The notes below the pieces were generated by a model. The model was not told the origin of the DNA. It did not search any database and worked only from the letters and a program-made list of their open reading frames with translations. The position numbers were made by a program, and so were the translations under genes. A DNA stretch of 64,000 nt from positions 59,930,984 to 59,994,983 of the forward strand of contig NC_088300.1 in assembly GCF_032854445.1 (NCBI RefSeq). The letters run 5' to 3'. Numbering within the stretch: the stretch's first letter is position 1; each line of letters begins with the position of its first letter. This DNA is from Liolophura sinensis. Its lineage: Eukaryota; Mollusca; Polyplacophora; Chitonida; Chitonidae. Below, piece after piece: positions 25,531 through 40,800 of the stretch.

Positions 25531-25805
25531 TCATTGGTTGGAATTTGCTGTATTTAATGGCCTATCTACTGAGGAGCCGTCCTGACTGCTGCTGTGAGTG
25601 GTGGAACTGACCCCTTCCATGCTGGTTTCGCCATCCATACACAGTTCTAATGAGGGTCGGGCATTGACACGTGCATTTTTGGCGGCCTCCTCATCCACAA
25701 GGTCATCTTCATCTTCCTCCTCCTCCATCAGCTGTTTTGCCAGCTTCATGGCCTGAAACTCATTGTAGTGCAGCTTCCTCTTCTTCTCAAATGCTTTTCT
25801 CTCGG
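25531..25805 (-). CDS. PPP1R2: PPP1R2 terminal exon
   Basis: Encodes the last 90 residues plus the stop codon. It begins after TTGTAG with [20 protein letters not shown], the helical PP1-binding segment of inhibitor-2, runs through the acidic stretch [13 protein letters not shown] and ends in a Ser/Thr-rich tail. The acidic tail is somewhat longer than in vertebrates. Confidence 0.95.
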
Positions 25806-28800
25806 CTACAACACAAAGTCAGGTTTGCTCTTAAGTCAAATGATACCCTTAATGTTAATAAATACAATCTCAATTATTGGATGCTCACGAAAAGCCAACA
25901 ATCTACCCTCAATAATAATATGAGACTTGTTGATTCACATGCTTTTAGTTGGATGACCATCTAATGTTACTTTACCTCTCTCTTCCTCAGTTTCATTTCT
26001 TTCCTCATCGGAATCAGAATCGTCATCCTCATTAAAACTGTGCCTCAACACCTTAGCAGTTTTGTCATCTTCTAACCTGTCGTAAGGAAAAAGAAATCAG
26101 CTGATCACAATGGGTAAATTCAGTGTACAGTACATCATGATTAAAGTTTTCTTCTGGAATGGTTATACAATGTCATGCTTGCACATATGTAGATACAACA
26201 GTATATGTGTGATGGGGATTTGAGCCAGTGATCTCTGGGTTTTCAGTCCTCACTTCTAGTGCTAGATTAAAGGGAAACTAAACTTACTACCAAAGCATCA
26301 AGGCTTGCTATATTAGACACCTCATCAACCCTGAGAGAAATTCCCTCCAGCCCGGAGGTACATGTAGAAAGCCATATACTGCCGTATTACATATGCCTTT
26401 ATGCCTGCTTGAGGTAACATTCTGGAGTATAGAACTGAGAACTTACACTTTATTTTTGCACTTGGCTGATGGGATGTTTCTGTTATATGACTAGGGTATG
26501 AATAGGAAACATGATCAAAGCCACCTAAGCTCACCAGGTAAATGTACCTGACAGCCCTGCAGTGGAAGGAGCTGGACTCACACACACTTGTGATCTCGAT
26601 GAAGAAAGCCACAACTTCCAGTAAATGCCTGGATAAGATAAACTGCTCAGCAACAGCTTGTGTGAAATAAATATTTATTTATTTATTTGATTGGTGTGTT
26701 ACACAATACTCAAGAATATTTCACTTATACGACGGCGGCAAGCATTATTGTGGGAGGAAACCGGGAAACTCATGACCATCCGCTGGTTGCTAGAAGACGT
26801 CCCCACGTACAGCTGGAGAGGAAGCCATGGACTTGAACTCACAGCGACCGCTTTGATGAGAGGCTCCTGGGTCATTACGCTGCGCTAGCCGACTGAGCCA
26901 CGGAGGCCCGTGAAATAAATACGTGTATATTGTAAATGCTAGTGACCAAAGGCAGGTACATGGTCTTGAAGTTAACATTGGAAAATAGTGAGAGATGACA
27001 GATGCCCTGCTTTCACAGTGTGGCTAAATCCTTGCTGATGAAACAGATTGTACAGGTTTACTGTAGCTGTAAAATATAATGACAAATGTGGCATAAGCTA
27101 ACTTTCTACTTGTATGACAGTACATGCGTGTAAATGTGGAATACCGTAATTCCTCAACCTCTTCACATGTTTGCTAGACGTTTTATTCAAGCATATTCTG
27201 AAGGGCATTATTCTTTGTAGACTGATAAAATTACACTTTTTGTGAAGCCCTGAAATTGGCCACTCCAACCAATATGGTTTTCCCTCCAAAATCTAACTAT
27301 AAATGTACATAAATTACACTGAAAGTTGCTCTTTCATATGCAAAAAGGTTGAGGAATTGGGGCAAGCTAACTTTCTACTTGTATGACAGTACATGTATGT
27401 AAATGTCACCTTGAACCATCAACGTTTATCTCAGGTCTTCTGAAGTGCTATCTATACATATACACAAAACAGTTTACGCGTAAACAACCGAAATTGCTTC
27501 ATATGAAGTCTACAAGGTATACTGGCAAGAAGCCTTAGCTGATTTAGTTGATATAGGAGTAAAGAGGATATTAACAGACTGGGTTTGAACACTCTGCAGA
27601 CAAATTTGTCAGATAATGAGCAAACACCCCAAAAGCATTCCCCATCTCCATACACCCTGTCTCTAACAAACCTATCAGCAGACTGTTAGCTATTTGTGCA
27701 GTGTTTTATTGCGTTTCTAAGGGTACCCCTCAGAAAAACAGCTGTGTTTTGTAGTAAAGAAGACTTGCACCAGAGGAGAGACTATGGGACGTGATGTATC
27801 ACCCAGACTGAGGGCAGAAAGAGGGATTGGGCTGTCCGTAAACTGTGCCAGAGCCAAGCACGTGCCCAGATGAACATGATACCACAACAAACATTCGCCT
27901 GAAGTTTTCCATTGCAAAAAACGGTGCTATCACTCCAAGACAATGTGTTACAAGGCTGCCATTTTGCATTACTTCCTCGACCTAGTCCCAGAACGAGTAA
28001 ACAGTACAGTGGTGGAGATTAGCAGCAGCTTACTCTGTGTAATTACATAGGCATGGTGAAGCCTAATGATGCAAACATTAAACCCAAATGAGGTGGCACC
28101 AGTCATTCTGCTTTGCATATACTGCATCTCAGATTTTCTTAAAAAGGAAATCCCTTATCTATGTGTGTATCATTTATTTGCATGTATCAGTGTGCAATTC
28201 TTTCTTTGTCTCTTGACTGCTGAATGTCAATATGAGACAGAGAAAGTCTATTTTTTATGTCTGAGTAATTCAAAACGACTTAACCCAAGGTCTGTTAGAG
28301 TTAATGAGAACAGGTCTGTCTCCTGCTCCCCAAATATGGCTTAAGGTGATGATGGTGTCTGCTCAACCATAGACAGCCACTTCAAGATGCCTGCTCAAAC
28401 CGAGCAGTCACCCTACTGGAAAATGGCAAGGAATAATAGAGATAAGGCTTACATTCTGCCTTCAATTTTCCATTCCATTCAATAAGCTAGATTAATTGCC
28501 ACTTGCTTGAGTGATGTGTGACTCGGAGCAAAGCACTGGATCGACCAAGTAGAATACATTACATTTGGACGTGTCTGCAGTGCGGGATAGCTGTAACAGC
28601 AAGTTGACACTAACCACACAGATTCAACCCTGATTTATACCACTGAGAAGCCGCCAAGACAGGCAAGCAGAAACACTGATAGTGGACACAAATATTATTG
28701 ATCATGTCATAAATCTAAACACCTATGCAATTAGATATGCCTCAAGCTGAAAGCAATGTGTATTATTGGCTTTCATGGTAGACCACTCTAGTAATCCCCA

Positions 28801-31800
28801 CGTAACAGAACAGATATAATGCTGACAGGCTATGTTTAACCATCCGATAGCAATGCCTGTAGTCAGAATCAACAACAAGCTAGGTTTTACTGCTGAAACT
28901 GCAAATCACAGCCTATAGTACACTGCTGATGTACATGTGACATCATCTTCTTGTCCTTCAGGAAACCAATATTTAATAGTACATGTACAATTAGCCATTT
29001 TACACCATAGTCATATGCCGACGAGTAAAGCCATATGCATGCGTGTACGGGGACTGCATCTGGGGCCCCTAAAAATACAATTTACTTTTAGGGCAATCTC
29101 CTTTTTATCCCAGTTATAAATTAAGACATAATCATAAAAAAAAAACACCTTCCCCCCTTCCCTTCCCTTAATTTTAAGTAATTTTACACAGTAGGGAAAA
29201 AAGTGTTTTATAAATCATGATCGAAATCAGTTCTAGACTGATTATTTAATGTACTGAAAAATATTCATTAAAATCATACATACGTGTATTCTAGTCAGTA
29301 GTACTACATACATGTATACATGTGCGCTTTATCAACAGTGTAATACTGTCTAAAAATTCCAGATGAAATCAACCAGATTTACATGCAGAAAACTATTTCT
29401 ATCAATGCACTGTAAACTCTGTACGGACCTGTACATGTAAGATGAAACAGAGCCCTGACAACGCAGCAAGGTACATGTTTTTTATCACTTTACAATAGAT
29501 GTACACACATAGAAATAATACTTAGCATGCTTTCCACTACCCTTGACCTGTGGAGAGTCTAGAGTTACTACATGGTTTGGTGAATTTGTACCCACCAGTC
29601 AGCCATAAACTTCTACTGTTCTACAACCACACCTTAGATATCATGAGACTGGATACACAGTTTATAGAATGTGTACATGTAAGTACAATGTACAGCCTTA
29701 AATGCACTGTAGTGTACATGTATACATTCAATCCATCAAAATGTACACACATCCTCATTACTCATCAGTATGAGGACAGAAGTAATCAACCATTAAAATG
29801 TATGTGTGCACATGTCATCTGGATGTTTATTTTTATATACTGACATTTCATGCACACTGTACACTGTACATGGCATTAGGCCCACTGTACATGCATGCAG
29901 TCAGGTATAGCCTTGGACATTCACATTTAGGGCACAAGCAACATTTTTTATTTTTATATCCTGTCACAAAAATCCCATGACACTGTGGATGTGTGTGGCC
30001 ACTGGACGGTTTACACAGCAGTAATGTTTTCTTCTGTTTTTTTTAGCAACAATGGGCCTGGCATATTGACACACAGACCCTGTTCAATACTCAACTATGG
30101 CCTACCATAATAATACCATGATCAGTTCAGCAGAGTAACAGCCATTGGAATGGAGTTAAATTCGTTTAGGCTACATATACATGATAATGCTACAATAATG
30201 TTTTTCCAATACGCAATAAGTGAATTAACCTTCCAGCACTTATTTTTATTGACATCATTATTCTAGGGGGCTCTGAGGGACCAAGTGTAAAGTACATGAA
30301 TGTACACACCAAGATAACTCAGAAGTGTTTAAAATTATTGTTATTAAGGTTACTTGGTCAAGTATATTGAAATGAGCTCAGAATGGGTCACGCAAATCAA
30401 AACTACCTAGGCGACATAACATAGTATGTCTTAAGTCTTTAAGAATTTGACTCAAAATGTGTCAGATAATATCTGTACTTACTGTATTTTCGATATCACA
30501 CCAAGTTTCTAGCATCAGAGTAAACACAATTACATCTTACACTGATGCTACAACCTTGATGTGACATAACTACAATTCAAAAAAAAAAAATATGTGATAT
30601 CAATGTTTCGTGATATAATTTTCAAAATGTCATCATCAGGACCAGAAAAGAGGTTTCTGAGCCTCATGTGCACACATGTACATGTACAGTGGCTCTACTT
30701 ACTTTGAAGCTATAGAAACAGGATCCAGACCATCATGTTCATCCTCGCTGTGAGGATCAAAGCTGCCTCGCCTCTTCACACCATCCTCACCCTCACTGCC
30801 CGTATACTTGGAGTACGGGGTCGGGGGCTCGTCTATTTTCATATGACCATAGTCTTTATCTGGTGGGTGGTGGGTGGCTATGATATTCATTTCATCCCAT
30901 TTCATTTCTTTTCGTCTGTAAGAGAACACAAAAGAACAAATATGTATTATTCACCGAAGTTAAAGGAAATATAATTAATCGACACTGTTAACTGCTGCTG
31001 GCAGGGCTTTCATTATCTTTTTGAACAAAAGGATACCCTGAAAAAAGCATTGAAAATGTAAAGGTCACTGTGTAACTGTATGATACATTTTAATACATTA
31101 TAGGTACATTTACAGTATGCATATCTCACAGCTGGAACACGCACATGTACCTCACAGTGATGATGGGCATGTCATTGTGTACATGTATTTGGGGAAGGCC
31201 TCAGAGTTATTAATACGCAGAAAGTCAGAATTCTTTGGGCTTTACAGAAAGAAGCACACAAGTAGTGCATAGGCAAGACCTGGTACTGTAAAAATCAAAG
31301 GCAGTGTTGACAATGTGTGCACAATTAAATGACTACACATACAGTGTACATTCAAGGCTACCTGGTGCAGTATGTGCAATGAACTTTGACATGAAATGCT
31401 TACATAAGGACATCTACATGTACAGGTGCACGTAAATAGGCCTACATGTACAATGTATTTTACTTGCATGTAGAACAGCTTGGAGATTGGAGAAGTCTAA
31501 CCCTAAACATAGACTGAATCAATACACTCAGAGAGGATTCTTGGAGGCTTCCAATAAACTACCTGTATACTTAGTAATCTGCTGAACACAGGAAGGATAT
31601 AAAAAAAATCAGCAAATTACACGATGTGTGGCAGTGGGCCTAGCATGAAATTAACAATTCTAAAGGATAAATTTCATTATGTTTTGGGTTTTCTACAGAT
31701 GTTGAAATGTCAATGCGCCTAAATTCACAGACGCTATCTTCAGAACATACTTGGATGCCTGTGACACCTTGTTCTTGAATTACAACTACAGTATTCCACA

Positions 31801-34800
31801 CTTACTTTACTAACTCAAATAACAATGACTAGATAAAGAATCATTATTTCTTAAATAGATACATATGTTAATGAAAAACAGCACCGGTATTTTATGTTCA
31901 TGAACAGTAGATGTACCTGAAGTGATATGTAAAAATGTGTTACAGATGACCACACTGTGCACTGAATTCTTCATGAAGATTGGTTAGAAGATGTACATGA
32001 ATATAACAGACCGGTTTGATCCTCACTGATGGGATAGAGCTGTCCATAGAACCTAACCACTTTACTATATACATGGGAAAAACGTACACATCGACCATTC
32101 CATGCCACACGGCTAATATTGACTGAACTATATCCAGGATTCTGACAAATAGAATTATGGTAAAGTAATTTGCCACACAATCTGTCCAAGAATGTCCCCA
32201 GGCAATGCAGGCATCCTTGCAGACTAGCTGTTTAAATAGCCTGATTCTGAGACATTACTACATGTGTAAGCCTGTCCTCTTTGTCAGCCCAAATGAAACT
32301 ATGTCTAAACCAAACAGTGTATGTATGTGTGTATGTATGCCTGGGGCTTAAAATCGTACTAAACAATATTCCAGTCATATGACGACGGATAGTCATTATG
32401 TGTCTGTACATATAATGTGTCTTCAAGCTCATACTGGCTTCCTCTCCGGCCGTAAGTGAGAAGGTCTGCCAACAATGTGCGGATGGTCGTGGGTTTCCTC
32501 CCACTATAATGCTTGCCGCCGTTGTCTAAGTGAACTATTCTTGAGTACAGCGTAAAACACCAATATTAAATAAATATAATGTGTCTTCTTGTGGCAGAGC
32601 AATTTAAAGTGCTGCAAGCACTTTTTCATGTCAAAGATTAAGGTTAACAGGGCAATCTCACTAATGCGGTCGCTGTGAGTTCAAGTCCAATCCATGTTGG
32701 CTTCCTCCCTGGCCAAACGTGGGAAGATCATGGGTTTCCCCTGATCTCTGCCTGGTTTCCCCCTACCATAATGTGAAATATTCTTGAGTGTGGCGTAAAA
32801 AACACCAATCAAATAAATCAATTCAAACTGAGGCAGTACATGTTTTTCTGTATATGTGTGGTCTCATCTCAACAACGTTGAATACTGCGATTGCGACATC
32901 TGTATTAACAGCCTTTTTGCTTGAGTAAATCTGTATGTAGAAATTACAGTGAGGATTAGAGGTGGCTGCCTTGTGACAATTAACACATTCTCGCACATAT
33001 ACATGAACAATAACATATATATATGGTGCACAGTTCTAAAGTAAATATCCTTGGTAGAGTTGTGTGTATAACATTACACTTTGTGACATTCAGATCGATG
33101 GCTACATGGTATATGTATATACCTTGCTCAACAAGGTCTGATTTTAATCAGACGATGCATGTACAGTGTACATAAGTATGATGACTGACCACTGTGTCAT
33201 AACCTACATGTACACCATACTAGTGTAGCTATCCATTCCATCCATCAACTAGCAGAACTGTAAATAATGTCTGATTGTATACTGTTTGACCTAACCGTAC
33301 CATAAGGGCAAGTTCCCATTTGATGATACCTGGCAGGGACAATATGACGCCCCTCCCTTGATATTTCATGTTTAGCCTAATCATATTTCTATCTTCAGTA
33401 GATGATATCTACATGTAGCGTTGCTATGGTGACCAGGTGAATATTCAATAACAGTTTGAAGAAGATCTTTCCTTACATTATTTTATTTTTCGGGTATGTT
33501 TCATCAGGTGTTAAAAATATATATATATAGATATATATGTATATATGTTATATAGGTTATATACAGGTTATATATACGGATAACCACAGATGCAAGCGAG
33601 CATACAGGTACACTGTGCATGCACTGTAGATGTACGCATACACGTACATGTACATGTACTATATATACAGTGTACACATCATACAAAATGTTAGGTGTTC
33701 ATTTTAGGCTTTTTTGCAAAGTGCCATTTTATAATAATTAATCTTAAAGAAGAAGAAAACTTAAATTACAAACATATACCATTGAAAACAGTATGCATTT
33801 CCTTGCAGGTGCATGCCAGAAAAAATTCTAATATGTACCTCAAGACGATAAATTATAAATAAAGTCAACACAACAATAAAGTTATAAATAGAGGCAAAAC
33901 ACCCCCAGGCATAAATTACAGGGTGTTAAACATGGAGGACGCGATGGACTAAGCGATTTATGCCAGCTTTGCCAATTTCAGACTTTACATGTTTGGCAAG
34001 GAAAAATCGCAAAATTATGCAGCAGGCACCACCAGATAGAAAAAAATGCGCTCTTTTCAGCCTATAGTGTCATGTTTTTAAATTTTCTTCTATACATGTA
34101 TAGAAATACATGTATACATGTTATAAGAGTACACTATACATACTGTTATAAAGAATTCTGCCTTAAGATTACCATGTGCCCATGTACATACAGATCTATA
34201 GGTGTATGTGTACATTAATGTCAAGTTAATATGTATGTACACATGTCTTTAATGTTTTTGATCTGTAACAAGTTGAAGTTATGTTCTATGAACATAAAAG
34301 GAACAATGTTATAACTGTATTTATCTGATTGTTGTTTAATTCCATCTTCATGAATTTTCTACTAACATGTACCATTGCGGTCATTCTTAAAGGTGGAGGA
34401 AACCAGTCAAAGTGCTCGGTATGAACCACCACCATCCCACAAGTGACATATAGAGTTTAAAATTACCATATTGATCCGATTTGATTTGACTGGTATTTTA
34501 CACCATACTCAAGAATACTTCTTCTGACAGCCAGTACTAGTGTGGGAAGAAACAGGGCTTATCATATTGGTGGAAGACAAGTGGTCATTGAAAGGTCACA
34601 CACATATTGTCGGAATCTTTGTGTGTCCGAGCGATTGAAAGACAAATGCCTTAATCACTCAGCCACGACCCATTCCCAAAACTACAAAATACACACACAC
34701 ATATGGCAACTTGTACAGGTAGCAAAGCCGCAAAAGAAGAGTAAACACTATAAATATATATGTATATATACGTATGTATGTATATATACCATAGAAGAAT

Positions 34801-37800
34801 GGTAGAAGAATGACAAACTCAACTTGTTGATTAGCTTACTAGTTTCACCGTATCATGAGAGGTCTTCAGAGATTTTATGACGAAGGGATACTGAATGTGA
34901 TTAAAAGAAAGTAGAAATCAATCAATCACACTGTGAAGTACATGTAATAGCCAGCTGCAGCCTCATGCCCTCTCATGCCACCTCCCATAACACCTGACAT
35001 TTCCTTGTCGATCTCTCTTAATAACAGGTCCTCCATCACCATCCCCCAAGCAGCATGATTACATCTATACACAAGCCGTTACGCCGTTATCACCGACCAC
35101 CTAGAAAGGTGGCAGTAATGTCTGTCCTCGGACCATTACATGAGGTGTTAATAGCCTCTCCAACATCAATACAACATACTCCATATTGCTGGAGCCGCAT
35201 GTACAGAACATGCATAAGCTATTATCCATCTGTTCATCAGTTTAAACTGAATCAGTTAGTATATGTCAGGATAAAGTACAGCTTCTTAATTTGGGAGACC
35301 GGCCCGGATAGCACAGTTGGTAGAGCGTCCGCTTCGGGACCGGTAGATCCAGGATCAATCCTTGGTCGAGTCACACCTAAGACTTTAAAAGAGGAAGTTG
35401 TAACTTCCTCGCTTGGCGTTCAGCATGAAGGGGATAGTGCAACGACTGGTTGACCCGTATCAGTATAATGGCTTGGGCGGGACGGCTTACTTGCCTTCGG
35501 TAAGTCGTCTCAGTGATGCAGCACTAAATAAAAGAGCGGTGGAAATCCGTCCTGCAACAAGGAGGCACATTACACGTGCATGCACCCTAATGATTCCTTC
35601 GTCGTCATATGACTGAAAAATTGTTGAGTACGATGTTAAATCCCAAGCACTCACTCACTCACTCTTAATTTGGGCCTCCTATTGAGTAAAATTTTTTTAA
35701 ATTTATTTATTTGACTGGTGTTTTATGCCGTACTCAAGAATATTTCACCAATACAACGGTGGCCAGCATTATGGTGGGAGGAAACCAGGCAGAGCCCGGG
35801 GAAAGCCCACGACTGTCCACAGTTTGCTGGCAGACCTTCCCACTTACAGCTGGAGAGGAATCCAGCATGAGCTGGACCTTTTAAGTAAAACAATTTGAGT
35901 TAATATGTGTATCATGAAATTGTTTAAACATATGTAATTTTAGCAATATGCAAGGACACAGATTCAGAACAAAGTAACACATTTTTTATTCTTTTTATCG
36001 TGTTTATTTTGACATATTTGGTCTTTGGCTTAATTCTGAGGACGCCGCCATCATGGGCATGAAAATTTACCTGCATGTGACCATGTGTGTACAATGTACA
36101 TGGGTTTTGCATTGTCCCATCACTGAACATAATCTGCTTGCATTATAGAGATCAACATGCGAGTTCTTAGAAATCTGCAAGTGCTAGCTGAGAAACACTA
36201 CCTGTGCATGGACATTATTTCACTGTACAGTATATCAACTACAAATCATTAAAAGAAAATGTAGACCGTCAGATGGCAGGATGAGATGGCAAATGAGATG
36301 TGCAAAATGAATTTGTGAGAAGGTGTTGCAAGTCATTCCCCAAGACAGTGATTTTTCAGTCTGTAAAGACACAAATCAATATTCAAAGAAAATAAAATTA
36401 GAGTGCTAAACGCACTGAAGACTGATAAATTAGGCCTTGCTTCACCTGGTGATCCATCACTTATCCTCAGTGTCACTTAGGATTATCGGTACGTAGTGAG
36501 ATGACTACTTTTTATAATATAAAACACTGTACACTGAATACTAATGCAGATCTATCACTGCTTGCAATGAGCATTAGTAATCACTCACCTGCAGGTACAT
36601 GTACAGTTTTCTACACATTATTCTTCCCTAAAATTGCCTGTGCAACTGAGGTCAAGTTATATGTACATGTAACTGTTTTCTATAAAACTCTGACCAGCTA
36701 TTTAATAAAACAGCTGTCGTAATCTAAATCCTAGTCCATGTTATGAGCTCTTTGTAAACTACAAGAAGTTTTTTTAATGATCAGGTTTGTGTATACATAC
36801 AGCCTGATTCAACATGTTCAAGGTATTAAAACTTTATGTGACAGCTTTTACTGCAGCCATATTTACAGACTATCCTTTAAGCATGTTATTCAGAACCTAC
36901 AGAAAGATTCTCTGAACTCCAGCAATACTTTCAGCTGTCTGGATAACAGTGCCAGTACATTTTATGCCCAAAAGCTTTAAATTTCTGAAGCAATGATTTC
37001 TATACCTGTCACTGGACAAGTTATTAACAAGTAATCTCTGCAAAATATTTAATCCTCCCACTCTGGAACCAGCTTAATCAATGCAAAAGGAGTCTTAAGT
37101 TCTGGATTACAAATTTGCTTGAGATTGTTAAAGGCCACAGTTCATGGCTTTACCACATGTCTGTCATCAACCGTTATAAATGTGTTTAAATGCACTGAAA
37201 ATTCAACATGGAAATTCATAAACATGTAATGTACTTGATGAGGACTATTCAGAGTAAATTAGTAGTGTAAGATTACCCCCTCTTCACTTCCTCCAACAAC
37301 TAGGCTGCTGATAACACTTGTCCACTCATTTGTTGAACAAAAGACTTCAATTTCCCATATGATCCACACAAGTTTTAACATCTGTCTCAGATTTCACAGT
37401 TTTTAACTACTTCCCACTTCTGACTGTTCTCACAAGTCTCTTCAATTTAGCATTTCGGATTTTAGATACCATCATTTTGGCAAGTGATCAATCACAAAAG
37501 CTTAACAAAATGTAAGAGGAAATCTTTATCAATAGCCATTTCAGGTTAGTTATTTTGCTTGCTCAGCACTACTGCTAATTGTATCTGGCTTTTTGTACAT
37601 CAAGTTAACCTCAGCCATTCTATCAACCTGCCAATCGATCAGAGAGGCAGAGCAAGTCTCAGTATACGCCGACTTTGATGGCCTCTGAGACAGTTTGTAG
37701 ACTTAACCGCTCACAGCATCCACAGCACATCTAAGAATTCAGTGCATGAACACTGAAGACCCACATGTCCTTTGTGGCTAAGCTTTTTCCCATAAAGTAC

Positions 37801-40800
37801 ATCCTTTCCACCCGTGGATAAATAAATGAATCTGTTTTAATGACAAATGTCTTCAGCACTGATTTTCAGATCCATATTATTATTAACATAAATGAAAATT
37901 CTGCTCTTAAAAAAAAACAACACAAAAACAAACAGAAATGTCGGATGGAAGAAAAAAAAGTAAAATATTCAGAATCTTTCCTGGAATCACAATGAACACA
38001 TGTAATATCAGACAGACACACCATCGAGATGCAGTCCCCCGGGAGGTATACATGTACATGTATTTCTGTCAACAGGAAGAATCCAGATTTTTTTAATCTT
38101 ACGAGTCTGATCAGTCATTTCTATTTTAACCACAAACTAAATGTGTACATGTATCAAAATATTCTAGAAAGAGAAATCAAAAATTCTTACACAGTCCCTA
38201 TAAACCCATGTACCAGACTACATGTACATGTTGATATAGATCAAAATACTACATTGCACATGTATATGGTAAGGTGCAAATGGATAACAGTGCTGGGATA
38301 AAAATTTCAGAAAATCATGGAACATTAACCTCTTATCTCTAGCTACACATGTATGATTTCTTTGTGAAACTGAAGATAATAAATTTGAAAATCCAGTAAA
38401 GAAATTAATATTTGGAAAGATTCTGAAATTAATGGCAGAATACACTTATGTACATGTATAATCAAGGAACATGAAGACCAGGGATATGTCATATGCACAC
38501 ATGTACATGTACATACACATGTCAATGTAAGCATCTGCACACTATTAGTTATATGGTTACTCTGTGATAAGATACCGTACAGAATAATACATAATTACAT
38601 TTGCCACCTTTAATTCCATGTACACATGGCATTAAACCACTATCATTCATGACCACTTTAGTTGGCCTAATAGTTAGACCATCCGCCTTGAAGTTAGGAA
38701 ATCAAACATGGATCAGGCACTGAGACGTTAGAGAAAGGAAAATATAACTGGTTGGCCTGTGGTTGTATAATGTGAGTGGGTGGGTGTCATGTCTGGTGTC
38801 CCCTTCAGTGGCTGCAGCACTTTGGCAGCCTGCCACAAGAAGACCTAGATTAATATAAATATATACACACACCTAATGACTCCTCATCGTCCTATGATTA
38901 AAAAATTACTATGCAGAAACCATGGAGAAACCCAAACATACATGTACAAATACAATCATTCATTCAATTCCATGTAAAGTACTCTATCAAGCATCCAGTG
39001 TATACTTATGTATATACTTATGTATCTGAACACTGAGCATTCTGCTGATTTCCAATCTTCTTCACTATAGGCATTTTCTCCTAGACATCAGAATCTGATG
39101 AAATCAATTTGCTGACATTTAACTTTGTTCTCACTGTAACTGCCTCAGGAACGAGTTCTTAATTTAAAGCTGGGATTTAAAATAGACCAAGAGCATGATT
39201 GCCTTGCAATACACCGAAAAGCCAACAACCGAACAAATGATTTCTGTGACATTGGAGCCCTGTGTTTTCCATCCACCTAAGTCTCTGAAAACACATTTCC
39301 GTTCGAAGTTGATGAAGGAACCTAATAAATGTCCCTTGGTTTTTTAGGACTTTTTTCGGGAATCAGAAATTAAGGGTTCCTCCACAAATCTAGCAACTTT
39401 GAGGCAAGAGCAAATACATGTACAAGCAAATAAATGGCAATTTTAAGCTTTTCAGCCATGCCTGTTTTTGTGAATTCTCAGTTCAAAACTCTTTTAAATT
39501 GACCAACTGTGCACAGCGACATGTATCTGTGAGAAGAAAAAGCATTTATCACCTTATTATAGACAGAACATTAGCTACACAGGAAAGAAAACGCAAGATC
39601 AACCCAAGATGAGGAGAGGAAAGTATGATGTAGCGTTAGTTTATGACATATATGTACATGCAGAAAGCTGCAAGCTGGTGTGCTAAACTACTGTAAATGA
39701 CAACCACTGTTTACAGGCGTCTGAAGAACATGGGTAAATTACAACCCTTCAGGCTCACACGGCCNNNNNNNNNNNNNNNNNNNNNNNNNNNNNNNNNNNN
39801 NNNNNNNNNNNNNNNNNNNNNNNNNNNNNNNNNNNNNNNNNNNNNNNNNNNNNNNNNNNNNNNNNNNNNNNNNNNNNNNNNNNNNNNNNNNNNNNNNNNN
39901 NNNNNNNNNNNNNNNNNNNNNNNNNNNNNNNNNNNNNNNNNNNNNNNNNNNNNNNNNNNNNNNNCAATGAACACATGTAATATCAGACAGACACACCATC
40001 GAGATGCAGTCCCCGGGAGGTATACATGTACATGGTATTTCTGTCAACAGGAAGAATCCAGATTTTTTTAATCTTTACGAGTCTGATCAGTCATTTCTAT
40101 TTTAACCACAAACTAAATGTGTACATGTATCAAAATATTCTAGAAAGAGAAATCAAAAATTCTTACACAGTCCTATAAACCCATGTACCAGACTACATGT
40201 ACATGTTGATATAGATCAAAATACTACATTGCACATGTATATGGTAAGGTGCCAATGGATAACAGTGCTGGGATAAAAATTTCAGAAAATCATGGAACAT
40301 TAACCTCTTATCTCTAGCTACACATGTATGATTTCTTTGTGAAACTGAAGATAATAAATTTGAAATCCAGTAAAGAAATTAATATTTGGAAAGATCTGAA
40401 AATACACTTATGTACATGTATAATCAAGGAACATGAAGACCAGGGATATGTCATATGCACACATGTACATGTACATACACATGTCAATGTAAGCATCTGC
40501 ACACTATTAGTTATATGGTTACTCTGTGATAAGATACCCGTACAGAATAATACATAATTACATTTGCCACCTTTAATTCCATGTACACATGGCATTAAAC
40601 CACTATCATTCATGACACCATTTAGTTGGCCTAATAGTTAGACCATCCGCCTTGAAGTTAGGAAATCAAACATGGATCAGGCACTGAGACGTTAGAGAAA
40701 GGAAAATATAACTGGTTGGCCTGTGGTTGTATAATGTGAGTGGGTGGGTGTCATGTCTGGTGTTCCCCTTCAGTGGCTGCAGCACTTTGGCAGCCTGCCA

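Noticed and set aside
26800-26909. tRNA gene on the minus strand
   Set aside because: This is the tRNA-derived head of a family A SINE bounded by target-site duplications.
35300-35370. tRNA gene
   Set aside because: Box A is good but the body continues into a SINE with tail and target-site duplication, and the anticodon arm is not tRNA-like.
35055-35453. 132-codon open frame
   Set aside because: Its second half lies inside the family B SINE and the remainder has no family motif.
39697-40071. Open frames of 73-124 codons across the N run
   Set aside because: They are made of undetermined bases; no coding claim is possible.
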